NCBI GenBank assembly: GCA_025966335.1
Contig: JAICRS010000172.1
Span: 1-6,532, forward strand
DNA: 6,532 bases
Reading direction: 5' to 3'
Source: Nocardioidaceae bacterium
GTDB lineage: Bacteria > Actinomycetota > Actinomycetes > Propionibacteriales > Nocardioidaceae
The first letter of the stretch is position 1. Each line of letters opens with the position of its first letter. The notes under the pieces are model-generated. The model was not told the DNA's origin and ran no database searches. It worked only from the letters and a program-made list of their open reading frames with translations. Of this stretch, positions 1-6,532 are shown piece after piece. The position numbers were made by a program, and so were the translations under genes.

Positions 1-1797
1 GACAAGCGGGTGGTGATCGCGACCGCGACCCTGGCCCTGCAGCACCAGCTCGTCGAGCGCGACATCCCGGCGCTGCTCGAGGCCGCCGACCATGTCCTCG
101 GCAAGGACGCCACGTACGCCGTACTCAAGGGCCGCTCCAACTACGCCTGCCTGCACCGGATCCGCGAGGGCGTGCCCGACGACCAGGGCACGCTGGTCGA
201 CGTTCCCGAGGGCACGATGGGCGCCGAGGTGCTCAAGCTGCGGGCGTGGGCCGAGAAGGAGAGCGGCAACGGCGGCACCGGCGACCGGGACTCGGCGCCC
301 AAGCACACCGACAAGCTGTGGCGGCAGGTCTCGGTCAACCACCGCGAGTGCCTCGGCGCGACCAAGTGCCCCTACGCCCAGGAGTGCTTCGCCGAGCGCG
401 CGAAGGAGAAGGCCGCCCACTCCGACGTCATCGTCACCAACCACTCGCTGCTGGCGATCGACGCGATCGAGGGCGTCCCGATGATCCCCGAGTACGACGT
501 GGTGGTGATCGACGAGGCCCACGAGCTGTCCGCGCGGGTGACCCAGGCCGCCACCGACGAGCTGTCCGTGCCGGACGTCGAGCGCGCCGCGAAACGGGCC
601 CAGAAGCACATCGACGGATCCGAGGCCGACGACCTCACCGACGCCGCGGACGCACTGCGCGACGCCTACGACGACTGCGCACCCGGCCGGCTCGACAGCC
701 TGCCCACCGGTCTGGCCGACGCGCTGGTCCTGGTCCGTGACGCGGCGCGGGCGCTGATCTCCGCCTTCCCCAAGGAGTCCTCGTCCGACGGCGACGCCGA
801 CCCCGGGCGCACGCAGGCGCGGGGCTGGGTGCAGGAGATCTACAAGACCGCCGAGCGGATGGCCTCCCACGTGGAGTCCGACGTGATCTGGCTGGCCGAG
901 CGCGAACGCAACCGCGGCGGCAACCAGCTGTGCGTCGCGCCGCTCCAGGTGTGGGGTCCGCTGCGCGACAAGCTGCTGAGCGAGAAGACCGCGGTGTTCA
1001 CCAGCGCCACCCTGATGCTCGGCGGCGACTTCGACAACGTGGCGACCAGCATCGGCCTCAAGCCCAGCGAGCGGGTCGACCACTCGCTGAGCGAGGCGCC
1101 GGCCGAGCCGGACACGGACACCGACGCGATGCCGTGGCGGGGGATCGATGTCGGCTCACCGTTCGACTACGGCAAGCAGGCGATCCTCTACGTCGCCCAG
1201 CACCTGCCGCCGCCGGGCCGCGACGGGCTCGGTCCGGCCCAGATCGACGAGATCGTGGGCCTGGTCGACGCCGCCGACGGCCGCACGCTCGGCCTGTTCT
1301 CCAGCCGCCGCGCCGCCGAGACCGCGGCCGAGGCGGTCCGGGAACGCTTGCCCCATCTGACGATCCTGGCTCAGGGCGAGGCGCAGCTGCCCGAGCTGGC
1401 GCGGCTGTTCGTGGAGGACCCGCACGCCTGCCTGTTCGGCACGCTGAGTCTGTGGCAGGGACTCGACGTACCCGGTGAGACGTGTCAGCTGGTGATGATC
1501 GACCGGATCCCGTTCCCGCGACCCGACGACCCGCTGATGTCGGCCCGCCAGCGCGCGGCCGACAAGGCCGGCGGGAACGGGTTCATGGCAGTGGCCGCGA
1601 CACATGCCGCGCTGCTGCTCGCGCAGGGCGCCGGCCGGCTGATCCGGACCACCGACGACAAGGGCGTGGTTGCCGTGCTGGACCCGCGCCTGGTCACCCA
1701 GCGCTACGGCAGCTTCCTGCGGGCGTCGCTGCCGCCGATGTGGCCGACCACCGACCGGTCGATCGTGCTCAACGCCCTCAAGCGGCTGGCCGGGTAG
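1..1797 (+). CDS. dinG: DinG/XPD-family Fe-S ATP-dependent DNA helicase (5'-truncated by window edge)
   Basis: This is a superfamily 2 helicase of the DinG/YoaA/XPD group, which unwinds DNA 5'-3' during repair and clearance of structured or R-loop DNA in the cytoplasm. The frame is open from base 1 and begins inside motif Ia (RVVIATATLALQHQL), so the true start and the Walker A loop lie upstream; the GTG at 10 is not the real start. Numbering from that GTG, four cysteines fit the 4Fe-4S site: C47, C114, C120 and C126. The DEAH box (motif II, VVIDEAHE) is at 168-171. The FTSATLMLGG motif is near 330-339, the WQGLDVPGE segment near 482-490, and motif VI QGAGRLIR near 539-546. The arginines of motif VI normally serve ATP hydrolysis. 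Codons are intact to the TAG stop. Nothing can be said about an N-terminal exonuclease domain, which some Gram-positive DinG proteins carry. No LexA box is visible because the promoter is outside the window. Family assignment is secure; the exact paralogue is less so. Confidence 0.93.
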   Translation, partial: DKRVVIATATLALQHQLVERDIPALLEAADHVLGKDATYAVLKGRSNYACLHRIREGVPDDQGTLVDVPEGTMGAEVLKLRAWAEKESGNGGTGDRDSAPKHTDKLWRQVSVNHRECLGATKCPYAQECFAERAKEKAAHSDVIVTNHSLLAIDAIEGVPMIPEYDVVVIDEAHELSARVTQAATDELSVPDVERAAKRAQKHIDGSEADDLTDAADALRDAYDDCAPGRLDSLPTGLADALVLVRDAARALISAFPKESSSDGDADPGRTQARGWVQEIYKTAERMASHVESDVIWLAERERNRGGNQLCVAPLQVWGPLRDKLLSEKTAVFTSATLMLGGDFDNVATSIGLKPSERVDHSLSEAPAEPDTDTDAMPWRGIDVGSPFDYGKQAILYVAQHLPPPGRDGLGPAQIDEIVGLVDAADGRTLGLFSSRRAAETAAEAVRERLPHLTILAQGEAQLPELARLFVEDPHACLFGTLSLWQGLDVPGETCQLVMIDRIPFPRPDDPLMSARQRAADKAGGNGFMAVAATHAALLLAQGAGRLIRTTDDKGVVAVLDPRLVTQRYGSFLRASLPPMWPTTDRSIVLNALKRLAG

Positions 1798-1807
1798 GAA
1801 CGCGACA

Positions 1808-1836
1808 GCGCCCCACCGATCTGAACGGTGGGGCGC
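1808..1836. terminator. Perfect 11-bp GC-rich hairpin, probable bidirectional terminator
   Basis: The arms GCGCCCCACCG (1808-1818) and CGGTGGGGCGC (1826-1836) pair perfectly around a 7-base loop, ATCTGAA. The hairpin begins about ten bases after the helicase stop and ends 23 bases before the stop of the convergent minus-strand gene, where a shared terminator is expected. No real U-tract follows on either side (only CTCTCG on the plus strand). This is common in high-GC actinobacteria, where terminators often lack U-runs. The structure is seen in the sequence; the terminator role is inferred. Confidence 0.75.
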
Positions 1837-1859
1837 CTCTCGACTCTGGCCCAGTCGGC

Positions 1860-2135
1860 TCACACGGGATGAGCCGCGTGGCTGTGTCGACGCAGACCGG
1901 CCGCCGCAGCGACACCCACGCCTGCCAGAGCGATGCCGCCGAGAGCTCCGCTCGCGATCTGGTACAGCTCCCAGCCGTCGTCGGACGTCGGCGTGCCCGG
2001 GCCGACTACTTCGACTCGTGCGCCGAGGTCCGGCTCCTTGGGATACTGCGCATCCGCCGGTCCGGCGAACGCAAGGGTGGCGATGCCGGTGACGACGGCA
2101 GCAGATGCGAGCCTGGTGATGGATCGAGTAGCCAT
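1860..2135 (-). CDS. Small exported protein with signal peptide and C-terminal membrane anchor
   Basis: This 91-residue protein is of unknown function. Residues 1-29 form a classic Sec signal peptide: basic start (MATRSITR), hydrophobic core (AAVVTGIATLAFA) and a likely cleavage site after PADA, before QYPKEP. A short polar stretch (about 30-55) follows, then a hydrophobic glycine/alanine-rich segment (about 58-80) that ends in LRRHSH. This would leave a small extracytoplasmic loop tethered by one membrane helix with its basic tail inside. The ATG at 2135 was chosen because AAGGAGG lies eight bases upstream and because it places the signal peptide at the N terminus. The frame stays open further upstream, but that extension (to 2258) has no signal-like start. 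There is no LPXTG motif and no cysteine. It is convergent with the helicase and divergent from the LAL regulator. Similar small two-hydrophobic-segment proteins are common in actinobacteria, but I do not recognise a named family. Confidence 0.8.
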   Translation of the reverse strand: MATRSITRLASAAVVTGIATLAFAGPADAQYPKEPDLGARVEVVGPGTPTSDDGWELYQIASGALGGIALAGVGVAAAAGLRRHSHAAHPV

Positions 2136-2143
2136 CGTGATCC

Positions 2144-2150
2144 CCTCCTT
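2144..2150 (-). promoter_or_regulatory. Strong Shine-Dalgarno (AAGGAGG) of the small exported protein
   Basis: On the minus strand AAGGAGG, followed by GGGA, ends eight bases before the ATG at 2135. It is a near-perfect complement to the 16S rRNA 3' end and decides the start codon of this gene. It is the only strong ribosome binding site in the window; neither plus-strand gene starting here has one of comparable quality. Confidence 0.85.
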
Positions 2151-2240
2151 GGTTGTGGTAGCTGGCTCTTCGACCACTGTGCGGGAGCGGCTCCGGCTGC
2201 CGCATCCGTGACTCCACCTCAGATTCCGGACCGAACCCCT

Positions 2241-2269
2241 TATTTTCTCGGGCGTCAAGACCCGGAAAA
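2241..2269 (+). promoter_or_regulatory. Candidate promoter -10 and imperfect inverted repeat upstream of the LAL regulator
   Basis: The divergent intergenic region (2136-2278) is locally richer in A/T here. TATTTT at 2241-2246 fits an actinobacterial TANNNT -10 element pointing at the regulator gene; transcription would begin near 2252, giving a leader of about 25 bases. No clear -35 hexamer sits at the right distance. Overlapping it, TTTTCTCGGG (2243-2252) and CCCGGAAAA (2261-2269) form an imperfect inverted repeat with one bulged base, which could be an operator or a small RNA hairpin. On the minus strand, TTGACG (complement of 2253-2258) resembles a -35 for the small exported gene, but no good -10 follows it. 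All of this is by eye. Confidence 0.3.
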
Positions 2270-2278
2270 CCTAGAGAC

Positions 2279-5200
2279 GTGGCGACCGGTTCGGGGCACA
2301 GTGGAGTCGTGGGGTCCACCGCTGAACCGCGGGCGACCCGCATCGCTGGCAGGTTGGCCGAGCAGGACCTGCTGGGGGAAGTGGTCAGGGGAGCATCGCA
2401 GAACCAACCGGCCGCCGCGCTCGTGCACGGTGAGGCGGGCGTGGGAAAGACGCGCCTGGTGAGCGAGGTCTGCGCGCAGGCGGCCCGGGACGGGTTCACC
2501 GTGCTCTGGGGCCGGTGCGTCCGCTTCGGTGCGGCGTCGTCGCCGTACCTGCCGCTGGTCTCCGCCCTCGAAGGCTGGCTCTCCGAGTGCGACCCGGCCG
2601 AACGACGCGAGCTGCTCGAGGAGTTCCCCGGGCTGGCCGGCCTGCTGCCCTACCTGGGGGGAGGCGGTACGACGCACGCGGCCGGGCGGCTGCTGCTGCT
2701 CGTGAACACGGTGATCGCCCGGATCGCCGCCCGCCGACCCACCGTCCTGGTCGTCGACGACCTGCAGTGGGCCGACGTCACGTCGCTGGACGTGCTCGCC
2801 TACCTGCTCAACGGGCTGCACCACCAACGCCTCGTCGTGCTCGGCACCTACCGCGACGAGGGGCTTCCGGACGGACACCCGCTGCACGGCTGGGTCGACG
2901 ACGTGGTCCGGCTGCCGATCGTGCGTGACCTGCCGCTGGGTCGGATGACCCGGACCGAGACCGCGGAGCAGATCGGACTGCTGCTCGGGCGCAGGCCGAG
3001 GGCCACTCTGGTGGATGCCGTGGTCGCCCGGTCGGGTGGCAACACCTACCTCACCGAGCTCCTCGTCCGCGGGCTCGAGCCGGACGCGCGTTCCCTGCCC
3101 GCAGGGCTGCCCGACGCGCTGCGTTCGGCGCTGCTCGCGAAGTGGCACGGTCTGTCCGAGGCCACCCGAGGCGTGGTGCGGCTGCTCGCGGTGGCCGGCC
3201 GGCCGTTCCCGTTCGACGCGTTCAGCCGGGTCGCCGACCAGGTCGGGACCGATGCCGGCACGGTCCTCGACGCGGTCCGGGAGGCCACCCAGGCCGGCGT
3301 GGTCCACCGGGAGCAGTCCGGTGACCTCTGGTTCCGGCACCCGCTGCTGGCTGAGGTGCTCTACGGCTCGCTGGGTCCGGGGGAAGCAAAGGCGCTGCAC
3401 ACGGCGTTCGTGAAGACCTTCGAGGAGAGCCGGAACCCGGACACCCAGCGGCTCGGCGACCTCGCTCTGCACTACGAACGGGCCGGGCTGATCGACGAGG
3501 CCCTGGACTACACCGGCCGCGCCGCCGAGCAGGCCGCCACGGTCCAGGCGTTCCCGGAGGAGGCCGAGCTGCGGTGGCGTGCGGCGGCGCTGTGGGGACA
3601 GGCGTCCAAGGCCGCCCAGCAGCGCAGCGGCACGGAGGCGGCGCTGTTCGCGTCCGCCGGCCGGGCTGCCCGCCGCGCGGGGGACGACCAGCGGGCGGCT
3701 GCCGCCATCGAGCGGGCGCGCGCGGTCGTCGACGAGCACGAGGACCCGCTCGCCGCGGCGCACGTGATCACGCTCTGGTGCTCCCAGGCGTTCAGCTCGG
3801 GGCGGCTGCCGACCCAGCCGCTCGATGAGCTGCGGCACGCGGTCGAGCTGGCCGCCCCGTTCCCCGACAGCGAGGAGCTGGCGGTCGCGATGGCCGACCT
3901 GGCCGAGGCCGAGGCCTGGCACGGCGACAAGGAGGCCGCGCTGGTGCACGCGGCCCAGGCGGTGGAGATCTCCTACCGCACAGGTGAGAACACGGTGATC
4001 TCCTACGCACTCGGCGTCCGGTCGTTCGTGACCATCGGTGAGGACTCCGCCGGTGAGGACGCCGAGGAGTGCTACCGGCTCGCGGTCGAGAGCGACCGTC
4101 CCGAGTACATCGCGCTGGCCTGCATCACCCGCGCGAACTTCCTGGAGGACCGGGGACGGCTCGGGGAGTGCGCGGAGGTGTTCGTGCAGGGCTACCGCAG
4201 CGCCGCGCAGCGAGGACTCGGCGGCCTCGGTCCGTTGCTGGCCACCTACGCCGCGCTGTTCCTCGTGTTCAGCGGCCGCTTCCCGCAGGCGCGGGAGATG
4301 CTGCAGGAGGCGTTGGCCAGCCGGGCGACCGGGATCGCCGGGATCCAGTCCCGCCACGTGGGCGTGCTCCTCGCTCTGCGTCAGGGTGACCTCGTCGAGG
4401 CCGAGGCGCACCTGCGGCGGGCGCGGGAGCTCGCGCCACGGTTCGAGGAGAACGTGGGCCTGCACGGGCCGACGGTCACCGCGGAGTACCTGGTGGTGAC
4501 CGGCCGGCCGGAGGCGGCGCTCCAGGTCCTGGACCACCACCTCCGCGAGCACACGCTGTCCGAGCCGAAGTACGGCGACGGGATGGTGATGTGGGGGGCG
4601 CGGGCCGCCGCCGACTGGGCGGCCCGGGCGAGGGACTCCCGCGACCCGGCGGCGGAGCGGGCCGCCCGGGAGGCGCTCGCCGGACTGGTCCGGCACCGCG
4701 AGGCGTTCGGTGAGCCGATGTTCGCCGGCGCGTCCACCTACCCGATGCAGCGCGCGGTCAGGGCGTTGTTCGAGGCCGAGGCGGCGCGCTGCCACGGCTC
4801 CGAGGACACCGGGGCGCGGTGGCGTGACGCTGTAGCTGCCTCCCGCGAGGGCGACCTGCGCTGGTCGCTGGCGCTCTCGGACCTGCGGTTTGCCCAGTCA
4901 CTGCTCGCGCACGCCGGTGCCCGGTCCGAGGCGGCCGGTGCGCTGCGCGAGGCCCATGCGCTGGCCGTGGAGATGGAGGCCGAGCCGTTGCGTCTCGAGG
5001 TGGAGCAGCTGGCCCGCGCGGCGAGGATCTCGCTGGCCAGACCCGCCGTACCCCCGCTCGAGGAGCCGACCAACGGGCTGGCCACGCTCACCCGGCGCGA
5101 GCGGGAGGTGCTCGGGCACCTGGTCGCCGGCAGGTCCTACGCGGAGATCGGACGGGCGCTGTTCATCAGCGACAAGACGGTCAGCGTGCACGTGTCGAAC

Positions 5201-5290
5201 CTGCTCCGCAAGACCGGCACCGCCAACCGGGTCGAGGCGGCCGAGTTCGCCCGGCGACACGGGATGGCGCCCGCTAGTGTCGAGACGTGA
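2279..5290 (+). CDS. LAL-type (large ATP-binding) LuxR-family transcriptional regulator
   Basis: This 1003-residue cytoplasmic protein has the full LAL layout, and its length is in the usual 900-1000 residue range. An N-terminal ATPase carries Walker A (GEAGVGKT, 51-58), Walker B with its following segment (LVVDDLQWAD, 157-166), a TYRDE motif (190-194) and the conserved SGGNTYLTELL segment (252-262). A long alanine/arginine-rich helical region of TPR-like repeats (about 380-920, for example LALHYERAGLIDEALDY) probably senses a ligand or partner protein. The C-terminal LuxR/GerE helix-turn-helix covers about 934-994, beginning LATLTRREREVLGHL, with the DNA-contacting helix in SDKTVSVHVSNLLRK. 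Members of this family commonly act as ATP-dependent activators of pathways encoded next to them. The GTG at 2279 has only a weak GAG upstream; a second GTG at 2309 is possible and would remove ten non-conserved residues. The stop overlaps the downstream CapA-like gene by four bases, which makes that gene the first candidate target. The inducer is unknown. Confidence 0.93.
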   Translation: MATGSGHSGVVGSTAEPRATRIAGRLAEQDLLGEVVRGASQNQPAAALVHGEAGVGKTRLVSEVCAQAARDGFTVLWGRCVRFGAASSPYLPLVSALEGWLSECDPAERRELLEEFPGLAGLLPYLGGGGTTHAAGRLLLLVNTVIARIAARRPTVLVVDDLQWADVTSLDVLAYLLNGLHHQRLVVLGTYRDEGLPDGHPLHGWVDDVVRLPIVRDLPLGRMTRTETAEQIGLLLGRRPRATLVDAVVARSGGNTYLTELLVRGLEPDARSLPAGLPDALRSALLAKWHGLSEATRGVVRLLAVAGRPFPFDAFSRVADQVGTDAGTVLDAVREATQAGVVHREQSGDLWFRHPLLAEVLYGSLGPGEAKALHTAFVKTFEESRNPDTQRLGDLALHYERAGLIDEALDYTGRAAEQAATVQAFPEEAELRWRAAALWGQASKAAQQRSGTEAALFASAGRAARRAGDDQRAAAAIERARAVVDEHEDPLAAAHVITLWCSQAFSSGRLPTQPLDELRHAVELAAPFPDSEELAVAMADLAEAEAWHGDKEAALVHAAQAVEISYRTGENTVISYALGVRSFVTIGEDSAGEDAEECYRLAVESDRPEYIALACITRANFLEDRGRLGECAEVFVQGYRSAAQRGLGGLGPLLATYAALFLVFSGRFPQAREMLQEALASRATGIAGIQSRHVGVLLALRQGDLVEAEAHLRRARELAPRFEENVGLHGPTVTAEYLVVTGRPEAALQVLDHHLREHTLSEPKYGDGMVMWGARAAADWAARARDSRDPAAERAAREALAGLVRHREAFGEPMFAGASTYPMQRAVRALFEAEAARCHGSEDTGARWRDAVAASREGDLRWSLALSDLRFAQSLLAHAGARSEAAGALREAHALAVEMEAEPLRLEVEQLARAARISLARPAVPPLEEPTNGLATLTRREREVLGHLVAGRSYAEIGRALFISDKTVSVHVSNLLRKTGTANRVEAAEFARRHGMAPASVET
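5287..5290 (+). other. GTGA start/stop overlap coupling the regulator and capA-like genes
   Basis: The last bases of the regulator gene, GTGA, contain both the GTG start of the next gene (5287-5289) and the regulator's own TGA stop (5288-5290). No strong Shine-Dalgarno precedes the GTG, so translation of the second gene probably depends on ribosomes finishing the first. That GTG gives an immediate lipoprotein signal peptide, which supports it as the real start. Confidence 0.8.
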
Positions 5291-6532
5291 CGCGGTCGGG
5301 CTATCTCGCAGCAGGGGCGCTGGCCCTGGCGGTCACCGCCTGCAGTGCGAGCACCGAGCCTGCTCCCGCACCGCCGCCGTCCTCGGCGCCACCCGAGTCG
5401 GCGCCCCCGACGCCGGAGCCGAGTACGACGGACGCGGCCCCTGAGCTCACCCAGCCGATGGTGATCGTCATGCACGCCACCCGCCCGCCGCTGGACCTCT
5501 CGGCCCGGGTCGCGCGACGGGTCCTGGGCGGGACGGTCCGGACCTGGGCTGACCTGGACGCCGGGACGGGTCGGGTCCGGGTGGTGGAGCGAGCGGCGCC
5601 GCGGGCGGAGATCAGAGCCGTGGTCCGGGACGCGAACGCGATCGCCGCGGTGCCGGCTCACGTCGTGGGTCCGCAGGTGCGCGCGGTCACCGTCGACGGG
5701 ATGGACCCGCTCCGCCGCCCGGACCGCTACCCGCTGCGCGCGCCGGCGTCGGAGGAGCACGGACCGGTGGTCACGATGAGCGTCGTGGGCGACATCATGC
5801 TCAGCCGCGGGGTGGCCGCGGCCGCCGCCGCATCCGGTGACCCGGTGCTCGCGCTGCGGCCGATGCAACGCCGGCTCGCCTCCGCCGACATCACGGTCGG
5901 CAACCTGGAGAGCACGCTCTCGCGCGCCGGCGCGCCCACCCAGGGCAACGACTCGTTCGCCGCGGACCCGGCGGTCGTGCCCGGTCTGCGCGAGGCCGGC
6001 TTCGACGTGCTCGACCTGGCCAACAACCACCTCGGCGACTACGGCGACCGGGCCCTGGTGACCACGGTCCGCCGGCTCCGCGCCGGTGACCTGCGCACCT
6101 TCGGTGCCGGCCGTGGCCTGCGCCAGGCCTGGCAGCCGGCGGTGGTCGAGCGCGCGGGGACCCGGTTCGGCTTCCTCGGCTTCAACGCGATCGGCGAGAC
6201 CCCGGAGGTGGCGCCGGGTCAGCCGGGGGCGGTTTCGGTGAGCATGCCGCCGCGCACGGGTCCGCTGGACCGCGCGGAGCTGGACCGGTTCCTGCGCGCG
6301 GTGAAGCGACTGGACCGACGGGTCGACGCGGTGGTGGTGTTCCCGCACTGGGGCACGCAGTACACCAACGTGCCCGAGCCGATCCAATGGCAGGTCGCCC
6401 GGCGCCTGGTTGCGGCCGGCGCCGACCTGGTCGTCGGCGGGCACCCGCACTGGGTGCAGGGCAGCGAGATGGTCCGCGGTCGGCTGGTGGTGCACTCGCT
6501 GGGCAACTTCGTCTTCGACATGGGCTCCTTCC
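5287..6532 (+). CDS. CapA-family (PGA_cap) metallophosphatase-like lipoprotein with extra N-terminal PBP-like domain (3'-truncated by window edge)
   Basis: 415 codons are visible and the frame is still open at the window edge. Residues 1-18 are a lipoprotein signal peptide ending in a VTAC lipobox with the lipidated cysteine at C19, so the protein should be anchored to the outer face of the membrane. A Pro/Ala/Ser/Thr-rich linker spans about 20-56. Residues about 57-153 form an extra domain; RVLGGTVRTWADL (78-90) and TVDGMDPLRRPDRYPL (135-150) recall the start and end of PstS-like phosphate-binding domains, with the middle shortened. The CapA domain then runs from about 161 with the metallophosphatase-like motifs GDIMLSRG (D169), NLEST (206-210), NNHLGDYG (246-253), FPHWG (H354), GHPHW (H386, H388) and HSLGNFVFD (403-411). 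CapA/PgsA proteins take part in poly-gamma-glutamate capsule synthesis in Bacillus, but many actinobacterial homologues have no known capsule and no capB/capC is seen here. The substrate is unknown. The domain is nearly complete; only the last part is missing. Confidence 0.88.
   Translation, partial: MTRSGYLAAGALALAVTACSASTEPAPAPPPSSAPPESAPPTPEPSTTDAAPELTQPMVIVMHATRPPLDLSARVARRVLGGTVRTWADLDAGTGRVRVVERAAPRAEIRAVVRDANAIAAVPAHVVGPQVRAVTVDGMDPLRRPDRYPLRAPASEEHGPVVTMSVVGDIMLSRGVAAAAAASGDPVLALRPMQRRLASADITVGNLESTLSRAGAPTQGNDSFAADPAVVPGLREAGFDVLDLANNHLGDYGDRALVTTVRRLRAGDLRTFGAGRGLRQAWQPAVVERAGTRFGFLGFNAIGETPEVAPGQPGAVSVSMPPRTGPLDRAELDRFLRAVKRLDRRVDAVVVFPHWGTQYTNVPEPIQWQVARRLVAAGADLVVGGHPHWVQGSEMVRGRLVVHSLGNFVFDMGSF

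Noticed and set aside
1482..2462. 326-codon plus-strand open frame across the helicase end and intergenic regions
   Set aside because: It is out of frame with the helicase and the regulator, runs through the hairpin, and its translation is Arg/Pro/Ala-rich without motifs.
1156..2499. 447-codon open frame on the minus strand spanning the helicase end, the small gene and the regulator start
   Set aside because: It crosses three well-supported genes and the terminator hairpin and has no plausible domain. Stops are simply rare in this base composition.
2255..4795. 846-codon open frame on the minus strand opposite the LAL regulator
   Set aside because: It is a GC-bias shadow: the translation is rich in Arg, Gly, Pro and Leu without domain motifs, and the plus strand carries unmistakable Walker and LuxR motifs.
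2274..5290. The same GAGACGTG string at the start codons of both plus-strand genes that begin in the window
   Set aside because: An eight-base match at two sites is weak, and the second copy is constrained by the last codons of the regulator. No function can be supported.
5137..6495. 452-codon open frame on the minus strand opposite the CapA-like gene
   Set aside because: Low-complexity Arg/His/Gly-rich translation with no recognisable motif; the plus strand has all CapA motifs in order.
5287..6532. A complete poly-gamma-glutamate capsule locus
   Set aside because: Only a CapA-like gene is visible. No capB ligase or capC membrane gene is present, so capsule synthesis cannot be claimed from this window.

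Overview
The window is very GC-rich, with strong G/C bias at third codon positions and several GTG starts. Together with the gene content, this points to a high-GC actinobacterium. The overall look is Nocardioides-like or of a related Propionibacteriales/Micrococcales lineage, but that is inference and no marker gene here fixes the genus. The DNA is densely coding and shows no sign of mobile elements, CRISPR, tRNA or rRNA.

Layout: (1) Positions 1-1797 (+) hold the C-terminal part of a DinG/XPD-type iron-sulfur DNA helicase whose Walker A segment lies upstream of the window. (2) At 1808-1836 a perfect 11-bp GC-rich hairpin lies between two convergent genes and probably terminates transcription from both sides. 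(3) At 1860-2135 (-) is a 91-residue exported protein with a signal peptide and a C-terminal membrane anchor, preceded by the only strong Shine-Dalgarno sequence in the window. (4) Positions 2136-2278 are a divergent intergenic region with an imperfect inverted repeat and a -10-like TATTTT close to the next gene. (5) At 2279-5290 (+) is a 1003-residue LAL-type regulator: an N-terminal AAA+/STAND-like ATPase, a long helical repeat region and a C-terminal LuxR helix-turn-helix. (6) From 5287 to the window end (+) is a CapA-family (PGA_cap) metallophosphatase-like lipoprotein. Its GTG start overlaps the stop of the regulator by four bases (GTGA). It carries an extra N-terminal domain of about 100 residues that resembles a shortened phosphate-type (PstS-like) periplasmic binding domain.

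How the genes relate: the helicase is a housekeeping DNA-repair gene and is insulated from the rest by the hairpin. The regulator and the CapA-like lipoprotein look like one translationally coupled unit, and the small membrane protein diverges from their shared upstream region. The most interesting points are the LAL-capA coupling and the composite architecture of the CapA protein. The genes of a poly-gamma-glutamate capsule operon (capB/capC) are not visible, so a capsule role should not be assumed. I found no convincing wholly new system.
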